Shown: positions 31,604 to 43,010 of the stretch, in pieces
Numbering within the stretch: position 1 is the stretch's first letter
Layout: each line of letters starts with the position of its first letter
Source: Ancylostoma caninum
Lineage: Eukaryota > Nematoda > Chromadorea > Rhabditida > Ancylostomatidae
Assembly (NCBI GenBank): GCA_037903475.1
Contig: JBAJFG010000019.1
Location: 310,001 to 374,000, forward strand
Reading direction: 5' to 3'
Length of the DNA: 64,000 bases
Notes under the pieces: generated by a model
Seen by the model: only the letters and a program-made list of their open reading frames with translations
Told to the model about the DNA's origin: nothing
Database searches by the model: none
Position numbers and translations under genes: made by a program

Positions 31604-33678
31604 TAACATATGTTTGTTAACCTATTGTAGTAAAGCAAAGGATTACGTTTTTCAGAAATTTCTTTATTTAATTGTTCTTTTATATGTTTTAGTGTAATAT
31701 TGTCAAGATTATCTGCTTTACTGAGGTTCGCATGTCACCTGGCCGTTCTGCTCCTGCCCGACCTGCAAGTCCAACGGGGTGAGCTAGCATACCCGTTTGC
31801 CGAAGTTCTTGCAGGTTCCGATGACTCTCCAGGGAGAACCAGGACACCTTGCTAGCTGATGTGGGTGCATGGGGCAACGTCAGGTATGACCTGCAGTCTT
31901 TCAACTTTGAAAACAACCCGAAGCTTTATGCTATGAAATTCACTCTAATCCGCAGTTATATTTGGACTTGGCAGTTTTTTTTTCTCATCTCTTCACTAAT
32001 ATCGCACTATCTCCCTGTTGCAGTAACGGAACAGATATGCTCTTTTTTGTGTATTATTTTTTAAGTACTTCCAAGTTGAGTCTCATTTTTGAGCGATTAC
32101 TCGCATTTAATCTGATGTTGCTCTGCGTTTCATCTTGTTCCAGTGATTATAGTGCACTTAGTGTGCAGTAAATAAATAAATAAATAAATTATAAACACTT
32201 TTGACTTTGTCCGTGTATTTGCCCATACAATCTATAGCCCATTGCTTAATATCCTGTTTATGTATTCCTTTAACAATTACGAACTCAGTACTTTTATTTA
32301 ATATATTTAGTAAACCTTTGTCTTCTATTATTGATAAATCTCCTGTGATATAATAACATGTTTATGATAGGGATCTACATATTTGTTAAAATCCATATCG
32401 TTGCTTGCAAAAGTGGTTTTCAAAATGTTAGTAACTGTTTCGTTCGTTATGTTTTTAAGAAAGCTGTTATAATTAAAAACTTTATTAGAAAATGGTTCAT
32501 CGTACTCATATATTTGTCTAAAAGGAATAAATTTACCTATTTGTGTTGTTTTTAATAATGCTAGTTGTTACATTTTGTTGAAGATTCTATTAATATTTGT
32601 TATCTAAAATGTTGTGTATATATCTAACTTCGATATATATGTACTTTTCTAATTCATTTTTGTCAACTTTGTTTTCGTTTTTATAATGGAATCTGCATAA
32701 CATGCAAATACGTTGTAATCTGAAGTTTTGAAGTTTCTCTTCCTTTATGTTCTTTTATGTTAGTTAAGAAGTCAGTGTTGTGACACAGTACTGTTACTCT
32801 ATTAACAAGTTTCTTTTTTAATGAGATAAGATATCTATGCAGTTCTATAGGATTTCTGCTATTATTAATAGTGGTAATAATGTCTTGGATAGAAGCCACA
32901 TGTTTATTCTTGTTTCTGTTCGTACTTCGTTTTCTATGTTTTTTGATAAACTGTAAAAAGGGTGGTTTCTGTTGAGTAAAAGTGGATTAGTAATATCGGA
33001 TATGTTGCCATATCCTTTTATGTTATCATTAAAACCAAACGGATATGCTGTATTAAGTAGTTTAATCCAGAACAACTCTTTTTCTGAAAGAATATTTTTA
33101 TCTATATTTTCTGGCATGTCATCTAAGATTGTTATCTGTATGCTCTTGTTGGAACATTTGTTTTCATTGAAATGATTGTATAGGTAGCTATTGACATCTT
33201 GGTTATTAATATGATATAGATGTTCTTTTATTCTCAATTTAATTTTTCTAGTGGTGAGACCAACGTATTGTAGACCACAATCGTTACAGGTAATACAGTA
33301 TATAACATTAGCGCTACTACAATGACAATTGGGAAGTGTTTGAGTATGAATTCTTAGTTTAGTGGAATAAGAATCTATATATGGATGTGTATTTGAAATT
33401 TTGCATATGGAGCAGTTTTCACTACATTTAGTATAACAATTAGTATTGCCAAAGTCCTGAAGTATTACAACGCCATTAACCTTACTTTTTCGGAATGAAT
33501 TAGACCCATAGTAACAACTAGTTGAAGAAAAAGAAAATGAAGGAAGAGAAACTGGAGAAGAATTGTGAAAACATGTGACATTTTTTACTGACCAAAGGAT
33601 AAGACCGATCCAAGCCGTGGGTATTGGGAGGTAGTTATTAAGCAGGACTGCTGCAGGGAAACGGTGTAACCCAAACAA
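31604..33678 (-). pseudogene. Penelope-like element PLE-1: N-terminal GIY-YIG endonuclease and start of RT
   Basis: The piece 33678-32845 has a cysteine finger (CYTKCSENCSIC) then a GIY-YIG-type endonuclease: VIYCITCNDCGLQYVGLT, RIKEHLYHI, and later ELFWIKLLNTAYPFGFND. Reading continues through a linker (32899-32681) and then, at about 32400-32190, an N-terminal RT segment (YHKHVII, LLNILNKSTEF) that aligns with the segment HHKHIITGNLN..LTEILNKGTKF of PLE-2 at 47554-48240. A further piece lies at 31730-31604. So on the coding strand the endonuclease precedes the reverse transcriptase (28205-29497), the permuted order known for Naiad-type PLEs. Frameshifts and at least three insertions make it dead. 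Confidence 0.7.
31731..32190 (+). mobile_element. 5'-truncated non-LTR-like insertion with TAAA tail
   Basis: GC-rich sequence unlike the AT-rich PLE around it, ending in GCAGTAAATAAATAAATAAA at 32167-32187. PLE-1 coding sequence is present on both sides. The tail suggests a retrotransposed piece on the plus strand. I do not recognise its coding content, and no target duplication is clear. Confidence 0.3.
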
Positions 33679-33699
33679 AATATAGGAATTCGTAAAGGA

Positions 33700-34262
33700 G
33701 TGTGTAAAGAAGTTTAAGACCCTTTTGGAGGCGTAGGAGCTAACCCCGCGCCCACTACTACTTTTATAAACCCCTCAAAAGGGACCCTATTTTTTGAAAG
33801 CGAGAGGTATGGCCCTCTTATCTAGAAATGAAAAAGGAATGCGTGAAGGAAATAATTTTTGAAGAAAATATACTAACCTACGGTAGTAGGTCCAAGTGAT
33901 TATGTATATCTCGGCAGGTAAGGTCAGACGTGTTAAGAATTCCCAATGACCGAAATTTGTTAACCAGTTGGTATAAATGATACTGGCTTGTGATTACAAA
34001 ATCGTATAAAAGGGGAAGGAATGGGTATGATGCAGTTAGTATAAAAAAGGTGAGGGCAAATAAGGATGTTCCAAAGCAAAGTAATAATATTTCGACGAAG
34101 TTGATTTAAAAAGGAACAACTGAGAAACAAACTCCTCTAGTCGACCGTCTACTCTGAAATCGATTGGCGACCTATTTCGCGAATTTTGTTTGGCAACCTT
34201 GGAAACGGGTTTGCAAACGAGCCAGGCAAACGAACTCCGCCAAATGTTTTGCCAAACATGAT
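33700..34262. other. Unassigned sequence beside PLE-1
   Basis: The 13-base word CTAACCTACGGTAG at about 33883 is the complement of a word in block 2 of the PLE terminal repeat (about 28010), a faint hint of the other pseudo-LTR. Nothing else is recognised. Confidence 0.3.
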
Positions 34263-34395
34263 GTACCGCCAAATGGGTCGCCATGCAAACCTTGCCAAAT
34301 AGGTCGTCATACAAACCTTGCCAAATAGGTCGCCATACGAACCTTGCCAAATAGGTCGCCGTACAAATCTTGCCAAATAGGTCGCCATGCGAAAA
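34263..34395. repeat. 26-bp minisatellite
   Basis: About five units of ACCTTGCCAAATAGGTCGCC + ATACAA. The minus-strand frames that read (L)ARFVWRPIWQG come from it. A single diverged unit appears near 42660-42690. Confidence 0.85.
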
Positions 34396-34674
34396 CTGCG
34401 CTTTGACATTGTACGTGAGATTTCGCCACCAACTCCTATTTCCTCCCATTGCCGGGAGATGTCTCCAAACTTACCACAGTGTTCAAGCTTTACATTTAAT
34501 GGTCTGATCCAGGAAGAAGTTTGGACAAAGTATCTCCTCAAGCAGTGCAACCGATGACTTTCGATTCCGTGCCTGGAGGCAAGAAATACGTGAACATCGC
34601 CGTGGTGTCTAGCCGGCTGCGCACTGTCTGCGCAAAACGGCGAGAACCATGGGATATCCTCGTGAAAAATCAGT

Positions 34675-34880
34675 GCCCGTAGTAAACTCATCATTACGGT
34701 CAGATAATCTGACCTAGCATCTCATTGCCTCTATGAGCTAGCTCATTTAGGCGATGAGAGGAGGATAATGGCGAGGTATAGCGAGTTGGTCGCGGCTGCC
34801 TTCCTCAGGCGATCACTGAGAGCAACTCAACTCAAAAAACCAGTTGGTCTGACTCATGATCGCTGCGATGAGGGCTAGAC
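34675..34880 (+). repeat. Fragment with GCCCGTAGTAAAC terminus
   Basis: The terminus matches the ends of the foldback element at 61415-61857 and, revers complemented, the sequence ending at 42478. Probably an isolated end of that MITE family. Confidence 0.35.
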
Positions 34881-36239
34881 AGCCTCGAAAATAGTGTTAT
34901 GGGCCGCGGAGGGCTTCGTAAGTTGCTCGGAGCAACTTACGAAAAAACGTCAGGCGACCTTAAAGGCAGAGGGCCACCTCGTTCTGCCTGTTGGATTTAC
35001 CAACATATCCCAGACCTTCTCATCATGTTGATCCCTGGGATGTACATCAACAGGCACAGAAGCGACGAAATCCCCATTTTTGAAAGGCTCGAACTGGATA
35101 AAAATTTGGAGCACGGAGGCGGATCGCTCCAAGCAGTGCTGGCTGCCTGCCACAGCTGCCGCGTCGGTCAACGAGTCTTGGCGTGTTCAATCGATAAGAT
35201 CAACGGCTTCACATGTCAACTCGGGCTGGCAAACTGTTACAGACCCCGTCCTGGAAGACGGGTAGATAGACCATTCTGAGACAATTTATGTATACCGTTG
35301 AACCACCGCGTCGAGTAGATGCAGAATCTGCTGTTAGCTGAACTACGAAGATGAGGTGGACCCCTGCCTGTAAAATATTGCATGCAACTGCGTGAAACTG
35401 CGTAGCAGCCCCTTAAGCAGCCCCTGAATGTGCCCGCAGGGCGCGAAGGTTTTGGTTTGGCCTTAATTTAAACTAATTTTTAATTTGTGAGAAAGTGTTA
35501 GATTTTGGTGGCCAGAATCTAACTCAAGCTAACGAGCAGCATCTAAAGCGGGTGTGGTCATTTTCAGGAGCTGTTCATTCTTCACCTAAAAAATCTTGTC
35601 ATTGCTTGTTTTTTTTTTCACAGTTGCGAACTGTCCGAACTATCGCTTGCTTTTTTTCAGAGTTGCAACCTGTGCGAACCAAAGTTATGCGTTTCCAGGA
35701 AAAAAAATGTCCGGGTAGTTCCATATTCGAAGGAATATTGGAGATATTACACCGTTTCCTTTCATGGCTTCCAGTTGTATACGTTTTTTTTGTGGCAAAC
35801 TTTGCGCAGTTTCTGAGCGAAAACATTTTTAAAGTAAGTTTGTGTTTATTTTTCCTCTCATATTCCTTTCGCTCTAGTATCTATCTCGGACGTCCACCAA
35901 GTGGCATTTTTACAGTGTTCCACGGAGATTTCAATGTTACAAATTGAATCAGAGGATAGTGCGTGTTAGGAGGAACTATGCACAATGTTCTGTAGTTCTG
36001 TACCACCACCAACGAGGTAGGATTTATTTTAGCAAATTGAATCCGAAGGTCCGCATGTGTCATTGAGATCAGCCGGCTGTGAAGCAGGAACACTGTGAAT
36101 GATGGTCTGCCAATTTGCTTTAGTCTGGCTATACTTTCGTGAATTCTAGCCCTGAACGATCTACGGGCGGTACTTTTAGGTTTGGTAAAATCTTCCTAGC
36201 AAGCAGGTAGAAGCCGTAAAACTGAAAGGAAAACCTTAC
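34881..36239. other. Unassigned sequence
   Basis: Contains frames of 60-150 codons on both strands (34899-35279 +, 35495-35947 +) without domains or splice support. T-rich stretches near 35610 and 35650 precede AG and could be acceptors, but no exon is convincing. Confidence 0.3.
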
Positions 36240-36369
36240 CATATCATCTGAAAAGATCTGAGTGGCAGCGCTGAGTCCTCCCTCGAACATATTTTCGACC
36301 ACAAAAATTGAATTCATGTACCCCTTTTCGAGCTCTTCAAGTGCTAGAACTGGGAAGGCTGGGATATTC
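36240..36369 (-). CDS. Candidate internal exon, unrecognised
   Basis: On the minus strand a 130-bp open segment is bounded by TTTTTCTAG| and GATATG|GTAAGG, good acceptor and donor sequences. It encodes FPVLALEELEKGYMNSIFVV and NMFEGGLSAATQIFSDDM, unlike the repeat-derived frames nearby. I do not recognise the family and see no partner exons in matching phase. It may be part of a host gene reading leftward from the BTB gene. Confidence 0.3.
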
Positions 36370-36995
36370 CTAGAAAAATCGTGTATTTGCCATTCCCTTT
36401 GCAAAACCTGCGGTAGTTTCGATATGGCTCTTATGACGCGTTTAATTAGGTGCTTAGTTTTTTTTTTCATCAGTTAATTATGGTCAGCACCACCGTAGAA
36501 CTGTGATTGTATGCGCATCCGCACATTGCATTGATGTCAGCGTCCTTATTGCCGTCCAATTCTTCTGCTTTCTGTTCTAATCTGTCCAAGCAGGTGGTTC
36601 TGTGGCCAACTCGTGTCCTGTGGCCTCATGCTTTTGGAGTCCTCTCCAGATGACACTGGAAGTAAAATCAAAGGACTCGAGCCTCGGCGAGAACGCTCTT
36701 GGGAATGTTTTTGATGAAGGTGATAAACACATGCTGACTTTAAAAGAAACAACAATGTTTGCTTGCTCCAGTCGTCTTCACTGCTCTGTTAGTAATCAGC
36801 CTATAGGCCGCATTGATACTGTCATCCACTCGGGACTCAACCCACGATTTAAACATCGATCGATGTCGTTGTAGGCAGCGTGACGCCTGGAATTTTTAGG
36901 TACTCACTCACATTGTGCTGATTTTGTGCTGCTTCTCCAATTACTGGGGTTGTTGTAGGTCCTATCCTGCGACTGTCCTGCATTTCTTCTGTACA

Positions 36996-38262
36996 ATGTC
37001 TCACATTGTTGCGCTGAACGTTGGTGGGATGAAATTCTTCACAACAGTGGACACACTGACGAGCGCAAAGCCTGGTGAACACACCTACTTCACCTTATTG
37101 GACTATTCTGTAGGTTTTTATGTTAGTTTCTAGTGTTTTTTAATGTTACTTTTGGTAACAGTCTGTGATCTGTATATATAAAAGTGAAAGTTTGTATGTA
37201 TGTGTGTGTGTATGTATGTAATGAATAGAAATCGCGGATAGTGCACCGATCCGGACCAAATTTTGCATGCGCATTCTTCGCGGGCCGACGGAGGTTATAG
37301 GCTAATTTGCACCTGGGATTATCGATTGATTTATCGATTATATTGATTTTATTGATTTTTCGCTATTTTTGTCCAGAAGTCGGTCGTGACATGTCTTCTG
37401 AGGTTTCTCAATACGCTGAGTCCGAATATGACAACCATTTTGCGCCAAATTATCGATTTATTGATTTTATTGATTTTTCTCTATTCTTGATCATGGGGTG
37501 GTAAAGACATGTCTACTGGGGTATCTCAATACGCTGAACACGAATATGACAACCATTTTGCGCCAAATTATCGATTTATTGATTTTATTGATTTTTCTCT
37601 ATTCTTGATCATGGGGTGGTAAAGACATGTCTACTGGGGTATCTCAATACGCTGAACACGAATATGACAGCCATTTTGCGCCAAATTATCGATTTATTGA
37701 TTTTATTGATTTTTCTCTATTCTTGATCATGGGGTGGTAAAGACATGTCTACTGGGGTATCTCAATACGCTGAACACGAATATGACAACCATTTTGCACG
37801 AAATGTCGATTTGTTGACTTTATTGATTTTTCGCTCTTCTGCTCAACGGAGCTGTGAAGACATGGGGTCTCGCAATACGCCGAATACGAATACGACAACC
37901 ATTTTGCACGAATGCTTCGATTCAATGTCACCAAAATAGCTTTGTTAACTTTCCGCCCACAAGTCGATGGGGAAGGGTCACTTGAGCTTCGCTAACATGC
38001 TGACCACCGAAATTATGAAGATTTTAATGTTTTAATGAATTTATCGGTGATAGTATTGGTCTCAGCAGTGTGATGTGGCCAAGGTAGTAAAAATCCCGAG
38101 CAAAGCCGGGTACGGCAGCTAGTTTTCTTATATTAGAAGGGTGAAATCTTCATTGATCGCGATCCGGCAGTCTTCAACTATACTCCAAACTTTCTTCGCG
38201 AGAGTCGCGTGATCATCCCGGCAGACATGTTCATCAGGGAGCTAATACTCGACGATGCCAGG
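36996..38262 (+). CDS. BTB/T1-domain (KCTD-type) gene, first two exons
   Basis: Exon 1 (36996-37109) begins MSHIVALNVGGMKFFTTVDT, the opening strand-helix of a T1-type BTB domain (V.LNVGG..F.T...TL). Exon 2 (38137-38262) continues in phase 0 with EIFIDRDPAVFNY.PNFLR, the hallmark FIDRDP..F...LNFLR of KCTD and voltage-gated K+ channel tetramerisation domains, and ends DDAR|GTAATT. Such domains form oligomers and usually link to Cullin-3 ligases or channel assembly; which applies here cannot be said. The intron holds Helitron HelB-1; without it the intron would be 73 bp. The acceptor TATATTAG is weak. Later exons are not visible before 39 kb, so the gene may be truncated. Confidence 0.7.
37169..38122 (+). 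mobile_element. HelB-1 Helitron in the BTB gene intron
   Basis: Starts TCTGTATATATAAAAGTGAA after host A and ends with hairpin GCCGGGTACGGC then AGCTAG, followed by T: Helitron 5' TC, 3' CTAG, A^T insertion. The interior carries the AGACCAAATTTTGCATGC-type segment shared with HelB-2 and a 118-bp tandem repeat. It encodes no Rep/helicase. It lies only 14 nt upstream of the exon 2 start. Confidence 0.85.
37372..37850. repeat. 118-bp tandem repeat inside HelB-1
   Basis: The word CATGGGGTGGTAAAGACATG recurs at 37492, 37610 and 37728, exactly 118 bp apart; flanking partial units are more diverged, giving about four units. Each contains ATCGATTTATTGATTTTATT. Confidence 0.9.
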
Positions 38263-38330
38263 GTAATTTCTACCATTTTCAATTTTGAAGCATGTTAACA
38301 TGATGCTGATTCCTACGCGCCTCGGGCTAT

Positions 38331-38607
38331 CTCTGATAACTGTGCAGCATAAACGCAGCCCTAACGGCGTAATGGTTCGAGTAGAAACCCTAGCAGTAAC
38401 GGTTCCCAGTTGCTGCCATTCACCCCTTGATTGCTGCTGTCCCTCAGCAATTGCTGCTAAAGGGCGGACAGCTTGAGCAGCAGCTAAAGGGCGGACAGCT
38501 TGAGCAGCAATCGAGGGAAGGATTGCAGCAACCGGCAACCGTTGCTGCTAGGGTTTCTAGTCGAACCATTACGCCCTTCGGGCTGCGTTTGTGCACAGTT
38601 ATCAGAG
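38331..38607. mobile_element. Foldback MITE, copy 1
   Basis: Ends CTCTGATAACTGTGC and its complement; arms of about 90 bp pair (CGCAGCCC..AACGG.GTAATGGTTCGA). The centre holds two tandem copies of a unit containing AAAGGGCGGACAGCTTGAGC. A second copy is at 38951-39204. Confidence 0.7.
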
Positions 38608-38950
38608 AGTGGATTCATTTTAACAGTGCGTTTACCGCGACAGCAGCTCTCCTGGTAATTGAGCACGCAGCGCGGTCGGTCAAACAGCTGACTCATACGG
38701 CTTCTTTGACTAGTTTTATCGCCTGTTTCCTTCTTTAGTTGTTCTAAAGCTGAGAAAGAAAAATTTGAGAGGAAGCAAGCGATAAAATTTACCGAAGACA
38801 CTGGATTGATGGTGGATCATCTGTTTGATTGATCACGCTGCCTGCCCCAATGTCAGAAGAGCCGCTGTCGGGAGAAACGCACTGTCGTAACGAATCGGTG
38901 ATATAAGTGGCGTACATTTGAGGTAAATTTTCCCAACCTTTACATAATAT

Positions 38951-39204
38951 CTCTGGGAGCTATGCAGCACGAACGCAGCCCGAACGGCGTAATGGGTCGA
39001 GTAGAAATCCTGACAGCATCTCCATCCAGTTACTGCTACCCTCCCCTCAACTGCTGCCACTCTTCAGTAATTGCTGCTGAAGGGACGAAAGCTTGAGCAG
39101 CAATTGAAGAGAACGGTGGCAGCGGCTGGAAGCAGTTGCTGCTAGGGTTTCTACTCGATGTATTACGCCGTTCGTGCTGCGTTTTTGCCGCACTGTTACC
39201 AGAG
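38951..39204. mobile_element. Foldback MITE, copy 2
   Basis: Same family as 38331-38607: ends CTCTGG...CCAGAG, shared arms with CGAACGCAGCCCGAACGGCG, central AAGGGACGAAAGCTTGAGCA in single copy. Both copies lie in what may be the BTB gene's downstream intron. Confidence 0.7.
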
Positions 39205-39294
39205 ATTCACGTACGATGAGAAAGTGTGGGATGGTACTCGGCTGGAAGAAGGAAATTATAGGGCTAGGGCTGTGATGATGCGGCACAGCAGGTA

Positions 39295-39576
39295 AGGATA
39301 ATAAGGATAAAGTCATCGGCGTTAATCAATCCCGTCACGAGGGATGCGCCATTCGACTTCATCTGAGCATCGTAGAGGCGTTGAATGCGTATGTGCCCTG
39401 TACAATGACTTGCGGGGGGCACCCGATGTACCAAGTCAGTGCTTCATCCTCCCAGACTCCTCTGGTACCAATTTACCGACCCCGGAGGGATGGAAGGCTT
39501 GTTTGGCCTCGCGCGGGATCGAACCATCGATCTTGTGCGTGCGCAGCGAGCCTCTTACCACTGCGCCACACGCGCC
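39295..39576 (-). mobile_element. tRNA-derived SINE, copy 2
   Basis: Reverse-oriented copy of the SINE at 9215. Target duplication CACAGCAGGTA is exact at 39284-39294 and 39577-39587. The 3' tail here is the irregular TTTATCCTTATTATCC. The A-box stretch GTGGCGCAGTGGTAAGAGGC is intact; the B-box region reads GGTTCGATCCC. Confidence 0.9.
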
Positions 39577-39980
39577 CACAGCAGGTAGGTGCAGATAAAT
39601 TGGAATCTCCCACTAGTGATTTTTTTCGTATCTCGAAGTAAAAATGGCCTTCATCAGCGGTTAGAATTAAAAAGGAACAGCTACGGCTATAACTGCCACT
39701 TATGGACGTTGCTTTCAGTTCTATGGCCTCAAGAAGTTTACGAGGATGCTCGAGTGGGCAATGGGACTACAGGGATATCAGGTCATAGATGTGATGGATC
39801 CCATTTGTCCCCGTCACTATTTGGCGCATGATAAATAGGACGATTCTGAATTACTACGAAAGTTGTATCTTTCATGTTCTACTTGGGTTGCTGTAATAGA
39901 ATACACAGTTAATTACTCAATCTTAGAATTTGTCAAAACTCACAAACAATCTCACAATTTGTCACATCTATGCAATATAT

Positions 39981-40267
39981 AGGGCGCGTGTGGCGCAGTG
40001 GTAAGAGGCTCGCTGCGCACGCACTCGATCGATGGTTCGATCCCGCCCGAGGCCAACCAAGCCTTCCATCCCTCCGGGGTCGGTAAATTGGTACCAGAGG
40101 AGTCTGGGAGGATGAAGCACTGGCTTGGTACATCGGGTGCCCCCCGCAAGTCATTGCACAGGGCACATACGCATTCAACGCCTCTACGATGCTCAGATGA
40201 AGTCGAATGCGTGGCGCATCCCTCGTGACGGGATTGATTAACGCCGACCACTTTATCCTTTATCCTT
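39981..40267 (+). mobile_element. tRNA-derived SINE, copy 3
   Basis: Near-identical to copy 2 but in plus orientation, with an exact 12-bp duplication TATGCAATATAT at 39969-39980 and 40268-40279. It ends CTTTATCCTTTATCCT. Pol III boxes GTGGCGCAGTGGTAAGAGGC and GGTTCGATCCC are intact. Copies 2 and 3 form an inverted pair about 400 bp apart. Confidence 0.92.
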
Positions 40268-40689
40268 TATGCAATATATGCAATAACTCAACAATAACTG
40301 GCAACTTCTCCTCTGCTAATAAACAATAACATTGTTGTTGATATCCGAAATGTGCTGCTTTACGTTTTTGACTCTGCGCTGAAGCTGCAAGGGTGGAAAA
40401 CGTTGTTAGCGTAACATAGTTGTGGAAGGGACACAAGCATGACATAGCTAGAAGTATGCTCACGTCACATCTATGAACTCAATAGCGTTATCGGTGATCA
40501 CACCTTACAACGCGCCAATTTACGCTGGCTCGGCAGTTTCGAGACAAGTGCACGGCGTCTAACATCCTCTTTATGTCGCGGGACCCACGCATGGGTTTAT
40601 TAACGATCAAATTTCTTTTGGGGCTCGTAATGGCAGAGTGTCCAACTCAAACCATTAGAATGAAACGTCAGAAGGCAGCGATGTATATA

Positions 40690-41040
40690 CAGGGTGCGTC
40701 AGAATTATTGACGCACCCAAAATGAGTCCACAGAAAAGACAAAATGCAAAAACATTCAAAATGAGCATATGCAGAATAAAGCCCATGTCTTGGCGATCTG
40801 AATAAATACGTTCTTGTTCACAGCAAGCTCCTACCTTGATGAAGCAGTCACAGAGACGACGAGGGATCGCACAGCCTTTGCGCCGCAACTGACTCAGGTC
40901 TACTTTGTCCCAGATCTTGAATAGATAAGCCTTTGGGAGCTTGGTGTTTCTGTGGATGATAGCGCAGCTCTTGCTCTCTAAGGCATCCATATGAAGTCTT
41001 CCATAGACTGGAACTCGGTTCATAACGAAGCCCATTCTAT
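40690..41040 (-). pseudogene. Tc1-like transposase C-terminus
   Basis: An open stretch of about 115 codons: VLYGRLHMDALESK-like start, then FKIWDKVDLSQLRRKGCA and IPRRLCDCFIKVGACCEQ. The W.KVDLSQLR..C..IPRRL pattern is the end of Tc1-type transposases. The DDE domain is deleted. Confidence 0.55.
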
Positions 41041-41581
41041 GCCAAATTGAAGTCCCTCAAGTAGATTTTTGAAACTGGCCCCGTACCACTTTTGTCTTTT
41101 GCACAACAGCCAAGCCCTGCCAAAGAACCAATGAATTCGTCTTGTGATGGGAACTAAGATAAGCAAGAAAATGTGCCCTTAGAAGATTGCTTGAATGAGA
41201 AACAATGAAAGGAAAAAATTTTCTATAGTAAAACATAGATGCCTTTCTTTGGCGGGATCACGACAAGAGTTGCGAACAAGGACATGCCTTTATGTGATAC
41301 TTGGAAAGCAAGACCTGCCCTACTTCCCATAGGAGTATCGTTTTCCTAAAGCTTACTCTCTTTAAAATATCGAAGAAGAATTGACGAACTTCAGTTGCGG
41401 CGCATCGGCGATATTCTCTACTGACGTCTTCGTGGCTGCTTTTACCAGGAGAGAGTGCGCTCCGAACAGGAGTGGACTTTTTGTATTCGCCTTCACTTTG
41501 GATATGCATATATAGTGGTTTTCGGGATGTTGCCCTTTTTAGAGCATTGCTTCAGTGCGTCAATATTTATGACGCACTCTG
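40690..41581 (-). mobile_element. Tc1-like DNA transposon, copy 2
   Basis: Inverted repeats CAGGGTGCGTCAGAATTATT and CAGAGTGCGTCATAAATATT, TA on both sides (40688-40689, 41582-41583). At 892 bp it is shorter than copy 1 (2375-4788) and lacks HelA-1, giving the empty site for that insertion near 41370. The transposase remnant reads on the minus strand. Confidence 0.85.
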
Positions 41582-41629
41582 TACTGTCCTTCTCAAAATT
41601 ACTTGCCTTATGCTTCACCGCCCATCTGC

Positions 41630-41830
41630 TGAGCCGCGCCGCATCACCTGTGCATTATCAGACGTGGTGTGACGTGGCTGAATTGACGGGCTGTACAGCG
41701 TGAGGCAAGAATTTTTGAGAAAGGCTGTACAGTGCCGTAGATCCGCGTCGTCCTCAAGGTGCACCGCCTGAGATCACACGTGGCGTCCTGTTGGCGATCG
41801 ATACTCCGCAGATGGGCCAACGCCATTGAA
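41630..41830. repeat. Dispersed repeat shared with about 11170-11520
   Basis: Shares GCATCACCTGTGCATTAT.., ACGTGGTG, GCGTGAGGCA.GAATTTTTGAGAAAG in the same order with the 11 kb region. Class unknown. Confidence 0.4.
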
Positions 41831-43010
41831 GTCCACTGTAATTCATTAGTGCTGAAGCCGAAAAAATAAGGAATTTTCGGAATATGACGCTAATTAGTGG
41901 GAGGGGTCAAGGCTACAAAGGAACATTTTGAAATATTCGGTGACAGCTGCAAAAGTGTGAGGCGTTCAAGAGAGGAATAGATGCAGAACATTGTTCTCCA
42001 TCATGAAGCGCTTTAAGTTCCAAAAAATTTTCACCAGAGGCAAAGGTATAGAGAATTTCCGCGAAAATTTTGACATTCTACCGACGCGGCTGTAGCTCTC
42101 GGAATTGCTGCAGGATGATGGGTACATGATGAACGCAGGATGGATGTGCGGCTGGCTGGAAACAGGTTGAAATTGTCTCATTCGGATAGCTAATCTCTTT
42201 GAGACACTTTATTTCCTACCGAGGATACACTTTCTAATAGCAAATCGAGGGATGAAACATTTTTAACGGCAAACAAGGATGAACCGGCAGCAATGAGTAC
42301 CTCTGCCTTATCCCATCATTAACGTATCTTATCTTGCAAACAACTCAGTATCTCATCAGCAGTATCATTCAATCGATGAGATCGCATCCAGATCGATTCA
42401 GTCCGCTCCTCATTCCGAATGGATCGCCTGACGTTCACTCACGTCAGATCACCTGACTGGTAGGTTTACTACGGGCCCAGGCTGTGATTTTGCCTAGCAG
42501 ACACTTCGGACTGACACCGGCACTCTTCTGGTATACGACTCTCTTTGAAATACGTAGTAATTGAAACGACTCATCGACTGCAAAGCCGATGCGTCGTATG
42601 TGCCTATCCAGGAAAATGGGTCGTCAACATATTCTCTTGCCTTTTGTCTTGCCAAACAGACCGTAGACCCATTCTCTTGCCAAATAGGTCGCCATTGAAC
42701 TTCAGAGATGCGACGGGAACGACCAGTTGGTCGGGGAAAGACCCAGTTGGGTAAAGGCTAAAACTTTGTTACTAATTTAATGAAGTTATATAAGTAGTTT
42801 GGCCGACTGTGTATGCGACGGGAACGACCAGTTGGTCGAGAATAGGCCCAGTTGGGCAAAGAGGCTAAAATCCAATTATAAAATCAAGGAACATGTTATT
42901 AAAAGTCAGGTATGTATTGAAAATTAGTCTAGTATATTGATGGAGCCCTTTTGGTACTGGTCGAATGTGGAATCGGGTTTCCCTCGAGTTGCCACATTCA
43001 ACCAGCAGTA
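41831..43010. other. Unassigned, with a MITE terminus at 42463-42478 and repeated GACCAGTTGGTCG words
   Basis: Around 42463-42478 the sequence GTTTACTACGGGCCC is the reversed end of the 61415-61857 family. Near 42706 and 42818 the phrase GCGACGGGAACGACCAGTTG occurs twice 112 bp apart, each followed by a CAGTTGGG word. No gene recognised. Confidence 0.35.

Noticed and set aside
34899..35947. Plus-strand frames of 126 and 150 codons
   Set aside because: No domain, no splice signals, shadow frames on the other strand are equally long.
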